Shown here in pieces: positions 25,771-30,952 of a stretch of DNA of 30,952 bases. Location: the NCBI GenBank assembly GCA_964011275.1, contig CAXGOB010000059.1:1-30952 (forward strand), read 5' to 3'. Each line of letters begins with the position of its first letter. The stretch's first letter is position 1. The notes beneath the pieces were generated by a model. The model was not told the DNA's origin. It saw only the letters and a program-made list of their open reading frames with translations, and ran no database searches. Origin of the DNA: UBA7328 sp002471345 (GTDB taxonomy: Bacteria; Bacteroidota; Bacteroidia; Chitinophagales; Saprospiraceae). Made by a program: the position numbers and the translations under genes.

Positions 25771-27600
25771 ATGTTTAAAGCTGTACAATTAGTTCTTATT
25801 TCATTTCTGTTTTGCATCTCTTCATCAGCACAAACTGATAGATGGCAGCAACATATCAACTATGAAATGAAAATCGATTTTGATGTAAAGAGTCATCAAT
25901 TCAAAGGCGAACAGACGGTAGTATATACAAACAACTCTCCAGAGACGCTAGATAAAATATTTTACCATCTGTATCTCAATGCTTTTCAACCAAATAGCAT
26001 GATGGATATGAGATCACGATCTATTCTTGATCCAAGTAGAAAGATCATGGATAGAATTTCGAAATTGAAGCCTCATGAGACTGGGTATCAGAAAATTTCA
26101 AGTTTGAAGCAAAATGGAAAGGATCTCAATTATCATATAGAAGGTACTATTTTGGAAGTAGAATTGGCCGATGCAATCGCTCCGGGGGCTTCTTCCACAT
26201 TTGAAATGATATTTGATTCTCAAGTTCCAATTCAGATCAGAAGAAATGGCCGTGACAATGCAGAAGGTGTAGATTATTCTATGGCTCAGTGGTATCCAAA
26301 AGTGTGTGAATATGACTATCAAGGATGGCACGCAAATCCATATATAGGAAGAGAATTTCACGGGGTATGGGGAGATTTTGATGTCAAAATCAACATTGAC
26401 AAAAAGTATACATTAGCTGCTAGTGGTGTTCTGCAAAATGCGGATAAAATAGGAAGAGGATATGCAGATGTAAAAAGAGCTAAATCTCATAAAGGAAAGA
26501 TTGAATGGCATTTCAAAGCTGAAAATGTACATGATTTTATGTGGGGAGCTGATAAGGACTATGTAGTGGATAGCAAAGTCTTTCATGATGGGACGAAGGT
26601 TTATTTCGCATATATCCCTGGTCCCAAAACCACAGATAATTGGAAGCTGCTCCCTGATATTTTAGATAATGCCTTAGAATATATAAATGCTAATTATGGC
26701 AAATACCCTTATCCAGTATATTCTTTTATCCAAGGAGGAGATGGCGGTATGGAGTACCCTATGGCAACATTAATTACAGGAGAAAGGAATATAGGCAGTT
26801 TAGTAGGAGTGAGCGTGCATGAATGGATGCATAGCTGGTACCAAATGATTTTGGGAACAAATGAAAGCCTCTATTCATGGATGGACGAAGGATTCACTTC
26901 ATGGGCTTCTGCGGCGACAATGAATCATTTGAGGGCTAGACAATTGATCCCAGGCGATTTTGTGCCAAACCCTCATATAAGATCTGTAGAAGGGTTTGTG
27001 AGATTTGCCAATACTGGTAATGATCAACCTTTGAGTATACACTCTGATCACTTCAAGACTAACCGAGCTTATGGAGTTGCTGCTTATACAAAAGGTGCAG
27101 TGTGCTTATCACAATTGCAATATATTATGGGCAAAGATGTATTTGAATCAGCTCTTTTGAGATATTTTGAAACATGGAAATTCAAACACCCTAATCCTAA
27201 TGACTTCTTTAGAATTATGGAATTGGAGTCAGGTCTTGAGTTGGATTGGTTCAAAGAATATTTCGTTTATACTCGTGATATGGCGGATTATGCTGTAGGA
27301 GAAGTAACTGAGCAAGATGGAAAGACGAGAATAGATTTAATGAAACTAGAACAGATGCCAATGCCTTTGGATGTCACTGTTACATTTGAAGACGGTGCTA
27401 CCAAATTGTTTCATATTCCTATTACATTGATGAGAGGGGAAAAGAAATTTGCAAAACAATCTGTTGAAGTTCTCAAAGATTGGGCTTGGACTCATCCCAT
27501 TTATACTATGGAAGTAGATAAAGCAGTGAAAGGAGTCCAGATAGATGCGAGTAATATGATGATGGACAGAAATAGAGAGAATAACGTTTGGAAGAAATAG
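25771..27600 (+). CDS. M1 family metallopeptidase (aminopeptidase N-like)
   Basis: 609 residues with a signal peptide (MFKAVQLVLISFLFCISSSA, cleavage near AQT), so the enzyme is exported. The zinc site HExxH-x18-E is complete: H350-E-W-M-H354 and E373 within SLYSWMDEGFTSW. The exopeptidase motif GxMEN of classical M1 enzymes reads GGMEYPMATL here. The N-terminal beta domain begins INYEMKIDFDVKSHQFKGEQ. The group lacks the large C-terminal HEAT domain of PepN. Likely role: trimming peptides in the periplasm. It is monocistronic, bounded by a strong terminator directly downstream. Confidence 0.93.
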   Translation: MFKAVQLVLISFLFCISSSAQTDRWQQHINYEMKIDFDVKSHQFKGEQTVVYTNNSPETLDKIFYHLYLNAFQPNSMMDMRSRSILDPSRKIMDRISKLKPHETGYQKISSLKQNGKDLNYHIEGTILEVELADAIAPGASSTFEMIFDSQVPIQIRRNGRDNAEGVDYSMAQWYPKVCEYDYQGWHANPYIGREFHGVWGDFDVKINIDKKYTLAASGVLQNADKIGRGYADVKRAKSHKGKIEWHFKAENVHDFMWGADKDYVVDSKVFHDGTKVYFAYIPGPKTTDNWKLLPDILDNALEYINANYGKYPYPVYSFIQGGDGGMEYPMATLITGERNIGSLVGVSVHEWMHSWYQMILGTNESLYSWMDEGFTSWASAATMNHLRARQLIPGDFVPNPHIRSVEGFVRFANTGNDQPLSIHSDHFKTNRAYGVAAYTKGAVCLSQLQYIMGKDVFESALLRYFETWKFKHPNPNDFFRIMELESGLELDWFKEYFVYTRDMADYAVGEVTEQDGKTRIDLMKLEQMPMPLDVTVTFEDGATKLFHIPITLMRGEKKFAKQSVEVLKDWAWTHPIYTMEVDKAVKGVQIDASNMMMDRNRENNVWKK

Positions 27601-27620
27601 AAACGAAATATTAAAAAATT

Positions 27621-27661
27621 AGAAAAGGCAGTCACCTCATTGAGTGAGGACTGCCTTTTTT
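27621..27661 (+). terminator. strong intrinsic terminator after M1 peptidase gene
   Basis: GGCAGT (27627-27632) pairs with ACTGCC (27650-27655), and CCTCA (27635-27639) with TGAGG (27645-27649), leaving a two-base bulge and a five-base loop. A run of six T residues follows. It begins about 20 bases after the stop codon. Confidence 0.9.
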
Positions 27662-27736
27662 ATGTGAAAGAAATTGAGAATAACAATACCCTAACTTCCC
27701 CTTCATACAATTTAACAAATATCATACGTAGTCTTA

Positions 27737-27755
27737 TTGAACGTTAATTGTTCAA
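27737..27755. repeat. inverted repeat TTGAAC-N7-GTTCAA
   Basis: Exact 6-base arms separated by seven bases lie 17 bases before the ATG of the basic secreted protein. It could be an operator or a small 5' UTR hairpin. No matching copy was noticed elsewhere in the window. Confidence 0.35.
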
Positions 27756-27772
27756 CATTTAAAATTAGCATT

Positions 27773-28450
27773 ATGAAAAAGGGAATTCTTTTTGCATTGC
27801 TAGTCTTGACACCACTGTTTACATTTTCCGCACCTGATAGAAATAATGAAGTCTATGGCTTGTGGGAAGATTATCGCACCGGACTTTCGATCCAAATCAA
27901 ACCTGGCAAACGTCGTAGTATTATGGTAAAACGAATCGATGGAAGACATCGAGCTCGTTGGGTCAAATATGACAGATTAAGGCGAGGGCATTATGATGAC
28001 TGTGATGGGAATTCTATTAGGCTTACCCGAAGAGGTTTAAAATGGAGTAAGAAGTATGGTCGTCGTACTTTTTACCTTGAAAGATCTTATCAATATTATA
28101 ACCGTCATGGTTATAATAGAAGAGAAAGGGATTATAACTATGGACGGGACTATGGCAATAGGAGAGGGACAAATCGTTATGATTCTTATGATTTGTCAGG
28201 AAACTGGCATTGTGATGTCCATAATGTCGACATTGATATTTCATATTACAATGATGGAATTAGGGTAAGGAGGTATAATAATCGACGAAGAGGATATGAT
28301 GATTGGTATAATTACAAAAGGGATGTCAAGAATAGAAATAGGTATTTTGGTGCTGATAGTAAGTACTATGAAATCCATGGAGATCAAATTACTTTTCATG
28401 ATTCTCGCAGAGGTAAAAAATTGAAATTTAAGAAGAAAAGAAGGAGATGA
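27773..28450 (+). CDS. secreted Arg/Tyr-rich basic protein with internal duplication
   Basis: 225 residues from ATG 27773, chosen because MKKGILFALLVLTPLFTFSA is a textbook signal peptide; a start at 27737 would add twelve residues before it. The mature part is extremely basic and tyrosine-rich. Two related modules are visible: one from YGLWEDYRTGLSIQIKPGKR to KKYGRRTFYLER, another from DLSGNWHCDVHNVDIDISYY to the C-terminal KLKFKKKRRR. Between them is a low-complexity linker (YNRRERDYNYGRDYGNRRGT). The modules are probably small beta-barrels. High charge suggests binding to polyanions such as LPS, exopolysaccharide or DNA; this is inference. It sits between two strong terminators and is transcribed alone. 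Confidence 0.75.
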   Translation: MKKGILFALLVLTPLFTFSAPDRNNEVYGLWEDYRTGLSIQIKPGKRRSIMVKRIDGRHRARWVKYDRLRRGHYDDCDGNSIRLTRRGLKWSKKYGRRTFYLERSYQYYNRHGYNRRERDYNYGRDYGNRRGTNRYDSYDLSGNWHCDVHNVDIDISYYNDGIRVRRYNNRRRGYDDWYNYKRDVKNRNRYFGADSKYYEIHGDQITFHDSRRGKKLKFKKKRRR

Positions 28451-28466
28451 CGAGAATTTACAACAT

Positions 28467-28499
28467 AAAAAAAGGTGCTCAATTGAGCACCTTTTTTTT
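28467..28499. terminator. bidirectional intrinsic terminator
   Basis: GGTGCTCAATTGAGCACC (28474-28491) is a perfect 18-base palindrome flanked by seven A and eight T residues. It can terminate the basic-protein gene from the left and the small minus-strand gene (stop at 28527) from the right. Confidence 0.92.
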
Positions 28500-28526
28500 A
28501 TTAATACTTTTCTTAGAATTGTCAGT

Positions 28527-28754
28527 TTAGGAGACTTTTATGTACTTCTCTACATCAGTCTCATCGAATGATTTACCATTCCATTTGCCCAACCACTCGC
28601 AGTTCTTCTTCGTTCTTAGATACTGTTGATATGATCTTACTGCTTCTACTCTGTTTGTTCTTTTGATAGTAATATTGTTATTATATCCGTTTTTTACATT
28701 GAAGTAGTATACATCTGTACCAAAATCGAATTTTTTTGTACTTCTACGCGGCAT
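28527..28754 (-). CDS. 75-residue conserved-looking small protein, unknown
   Basis: The product begins MPRRSTKKFDFGTDVYYFNV and ends with DETDVEKYIKVS. It is soluble, basic at the N-terminus, with predicted beta strands (TDVYYFNVKN, NITIKRT) followed by a helix (RVEAVRSYQQYLRTKK) and a tryptophan pair in CEWLGKWNGKSF. No signal peptide or membrane segment is present, so it should be cytosolic. It has its own ATG start and ends at the bidirectional terminator, which supports a real gene. No family was recognised. Upstream lie 216 bases without other features up to the ABC permease stop. Confidence 0.65.
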   Translation of the reverse strand: MPRRSTKKFDFGTDVYYFNVKNGYNNNITIKRTNRVEAVRSYQQYLRTKKNCEWLGKWNGKSFDETDVEKYIKVS

Positions 28755-28970
28755 GTGTAATGAATTTATATTTAGAAAATAATATGTCGTGTGTATCCAT
28801 GGAGGTGAGGACTTCTGAAAACCATTCGTATAAATAATGACTTTGAAGGTCTGAACTTGACCTTGAATTTGAATCCGATATTTTCTCAGTATGTGTTATC
28901 CCCATGTAAAGAGTTATCAAAAATATATTAAAAAATCTCGAATTTCCAAATAATATTTCTTAAGACTTCC

Positions 28971-29792
28971 TTAAATGTCTCTTTTCAAGAACATAAAGTA
29001 GGATAAACCGAAAAATATCGAAATATATATTACCGATGAGATAGCAGCTTGTCCATATGTAAGTAGAAAATCAAAATCCAAATCATCCATTGGTATGGCT
29101 TCGGCGTATCTGAACAAAGGGTTTGGCATCAAATCTTCAAATGAATTTGCAGGATAATAATTGATTGACGAATTCTTAAATCCCATCATTTTACCGTGTA
29201 CTCCCCACCTTAAAATAATTTCAACTAGAATGACATAACTCAAGTAAAACATTACTGCAATTCCGGACCTCCGTAATAAAAAAGCTATGAAAAAACCAAT
29301 AGAACAATACCCGAGAGACATTAAGAAGAATCTAGGGATCGCCCAATTATTGTCAAAAGCATAAGCGAGGTCAGCGCCTTCTGTATGCCACAGTCCTATA
29401 CCCAAACCAATCACTGCATACATAAATGTCACAAAAAGACATAGCACGATTGTAGATGTCATTTTAGACATGTAAAAATCATGTCTGGTATAACCACTTA
29501 TGATGTTTTGACGCATTGTTTTATAACCTACTTCAGAGGTAATCATATAAATGACCATGAGGCCTATGAAGAAGAAGACTAACCAATTCCCAACATAACC
29601 TAAATAGGACCACATTGACGGGAATTCAAAGAATATGGAGTTGTTAGGAAGTGGTGGTGGAACATTCTTAAATTCCTTTCCAATAAAAATGGAAGTTGGC
29701 ATAAAAACCAAAAACATGATTCCAAGTAGCGAAACTACGGCATTTTTCCTAAACTTCAACCATTCGGTTACTAACAAATTGTAATATTTCAT
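28971..29792 (-). CDS. ABC-2 type transporter permease
   Basis: 273 residues from ATG 29792 (MKYYNLLVTEWLKFRKN), four bases after the ATPase stop; an in-frame ATG at 29816 inside the ATPase gene would add eight residues. About six transmembrane helices are visible (near residues 20-40, 72-92, 110-138, 158-172, 180-195 and 245-268). The N-terminal TEWLKFRKNAVVSLLG is typical of ABC-2 permeases of bacteriocin/antibiotic exporters. With the adjacent ATPase it forms an exporter; substrate unknown. Confidence 0.87.
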   Translation of the reverse strand: MKYYNLLVTEWLKFRKNAVVSLLGIMFLVFMPTSIFIGKEFKNVPPPLPNNSIFFEFPSMWSYLGYVGNWLVFFFIGLMVIYMITSEVGYKTMRQNIISGYTRHDFYMSKMTSTIVLCLFVTFMYAVIGLGIGLWHTEGADLAYAFDNNWAIPRFFLMSLGYCSIGFFIAFLLRRSGIAVMFYLSYVILVEIILRWGVHGKMMGFKNSSINYYPANSFEDLMPNPLFRYAEAIPMDDLDFDFLLTYGQAAISSVIYISIFFGLSYFMFLKRDI

Positions 29793-29796
29793 GGTC

Positions 29797-30684
29797 TTAC
29801 TCTTTTGTGATTTCAAGAAATTCTTCTTCGAGTTTTCTTTTTCTGCTTACGAAGTGATTTGTGACTATTCCTTTGGAAAAAAGGAATTTATTTAGCTCTT
29901 CTACATTTGTATCTGAAGGAATAGTGCATTCTAGCCAAGTGTTTTTCCGACTTAAATTTTCAATGTTACTAAATTCAGAAAGTACTGTAGCTAATTGATC
30001 TAAATCGTGGCTACCTACCTCTATAGTAATATCATCGGAAAGTATAGAACCCACGAGGCCAGTTGCAAGCAATTTTCCATTTTTAATAATGGCAACATGA
30101 TCACATATCTTTTCTACTTCATGAAGAATGTGACTGGCCAAAAGGACCGTTTTTCCCATGCTTGCTATTTCTGTCATCACATTTCTCACTTCAGCAATTC
30201 CTTGTGGGTCAAGACCATTTGTCGGTTCATCAAAAATTAGTACTTCTGGATCTCCTAAAAGAGTCGCAGCTATTGCTAGTCTTTGTTTCATTCCTAAGGA
30301 ATAGGCTCTAAATTTTGACTTTTTACGATGGAGCAGATTGACAAGTTCCAAGAGGTCATCGAAATTATTTCTCTTTCCACCTTTGATCTGATCGACAATT
30401 TTGAGATTCTCTGTGGCATCGAGATATGGATAGAAATTTGGAGTCTCAAGAATGGCTCCAACCTTTTTTCTATGGTAGTCCCCATATTTCCCTTCAAACC
30501 ATTGATAGGTGCCTTGATCAGGTTTGATGATATCAAGTATCATTCCTAACGTGGTGGTTTTTCCACTACCATTTGGTCCTAAAAGGCCATAAATAGTACC
30601 TTCTTCAATTTCGAGATTTAGTCCTTGCACAGCTTTTATTCTGCCATAGGATTTACTCAAATTATTAATGCTTAATGCAATCAT
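29797..30684 (-). CDS. ABC transporter ATP-binding protein
   Basis: 295 residues with all nucleotide-binding motifs: Walker A LLGPNGSGKTTTLG near residue 34, the signature YSLGMKQRLAIA near 127-138, Walker B VLIFDEPTNGLDPQG near 147, and the switch histidine in VLLASHILHEVE. The C-terminal 90 residues match the DUF4162-like extension found in bacitracin/lantibiotic-exporter ATPases (CcmA/BcrA group). It energises the ABC-2 permease encoded directly downstream. Transport of a peptide, drug or lipid is likely; the sequence does not say which. No two-component regulator is adjacent. Confidence 0.95.
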   Translation of the reverse strand: MIALSINNLSKSYGRIKAVQGLNLEIEEGTIYGLLGPNGSGKTTTLGMILDIIKPDQGTYQWFEGKYGDYHRKKVGAILETPNFYPYLDATENLKIVDQIKGGKRNNFDDLLELVNLLHRKKSKFRAYSLGMKQRLAIAATLLGDPEVLIFDEPTNGLDPQGIAEVRNVMTEIASMGKTVLLASHILHEVEKICDHVAIIKNGKLLATGLVGSILSDDITIEVGSHDLDQLATVLSEFSNIENLSRKNTWLECTIPSDTNVEELNKFLFSKGIVTNHFVSRKRKLEEEFLEITKE

Positions 30685-30686
30685 AA

Positions 30687-30848
30687 TGTGACAAGCAATT
30701 GTATTCGGCAGAAAACTACGATTTATTTGAAGTTCCTAATAGAAGGTTAGATCAAATGAAGCAAAGCATGGATAAGACCTATAAAATGGAGGATAGAATT
30801 GATTTGAAATTTGAAGAATTTTACTTTGTACTTACTTCCACTAAATGA
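30687..30848 (+). other. open coding-like stretch without start codon
   Basis: Fifty-three codons are open on the plus strand and read like protein: QLYSAENYDLFEVPNRRLDQ, then MKQSMDKTYKMEDRIDLKFE and EFYFVLTSTK before TGA 30846. The first ATG (30756) leaves only 30 residues. It lies upstream of the ABC ATPase gene, divergent from it. After it, up to the window end, another short coding-like stretch (FLWPIKPEQWIEYVKKVKF) follows a stop. Both could be remnants of a decayed gene or chance. Confidence 0.25.
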
Positions 30849-30952
30849 CTTGCTCTGCGTATTAGGAATTTTTTTAGAAGGATAATTTTTATGGCCTATT
30901 AAACCTGAACAGTGGATAGAATATGTGAAAAAAGTTAAATTCAGATTCTTCT

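Noticed and set aside
28056..28268. Frames inside the basic-protein gene on both strands
   Set aside because: Shadow frames; the +1 frame with signal peptide and internal module repeat explains the region better.
29797..30684. Defence or bacteriocin-immunity system
   Set aside because: The ABC pair is an ordinary exporter by sequence; no toxin, precursor peptide or regulator is adjacent.

Overview
The window comes from a Bacteroidota chromosome, most likely a marine member of the order Cytophagales. The DNA is AT-rich, purine-rich Shine-Dalgarno sequences are absent in front of most starts, and several exported proteins carry Bacteroidota-style lipoprotein signals. Outer-membrane barrel, TPR, DUF3604, vanadium-haloperoxidase and M1-peptidase genes of the type common in that group are present. 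The assignment is inference from gene content, not a phylogenetic result. No rRNA, tRNA, CRISPR array, insertion sequence or phage module was seen.

Layout. 1-553: minus-strand end with the N-terminus of a DUF3604 lipoprotein and a small membrane protein. 691-3673: plus-strand operon of an ACAD10/11-like acyl-CoA dehydrogenase, a histidine-phosphatase-fold protein and a zinc-independent MDR reductase, probably handling unusual acyl-CoA or enal/enone intermediates. 3780-8506: run of minus-strand accessory genes (HExxH membrane protein, DUF998, class C beta-lactamase-like hydrolase, a gene relic, DUF1428, a 55-residue membrane protein, a VOC protein, an amidohydrolase). 8507-8923: divergent regulatory region with three GTATAC palindromic sites, then a DUF2855 gene convergent with a lactonase-MOSC pair. 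12042-13991: two overlapping membrane-protein genes (a 7-TM unknown and an ABA4-like DUF4281 protein) and a GNAT acetyltransferase.

14176-15692 is a vanadium-haloperoxidase/PAP2-type lipoprotein gene whose signal peptide lies in a different frame from the catalytic part. 15818-17878 is a tightly coupled minus-strand operon fdx-iscX-ubiA-like-maf. Divergent from it is a large double-AAA+ (CbxX/CfqX type) protein with two N-terminal beta-sandwich-like repeats, unusual in architecture. It ends with no spacer against an outer-membrane barrel gene, which is coupled to a 1007-residue periplasmic TPR protein. After a 542-base gap come an M1 aminopeptidase, a very basic secreted Arg/Tyr-rich protein with an internal duplication, a small unknown protein and an ABC-2 exporter pair. 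Strong hairpin terminators follow the haloperoxidase, the M1 peptidase and the basic protein.

The best candidates for something undescribed are the double-AAA+ protein with its TPR/barrel neighbours, the 7-TM/ABA4-like membrane pair, the duplicated basic secreted protein and the frameshifted haloperoxidase. No complete novel defence or mobile system could be demonstrated.
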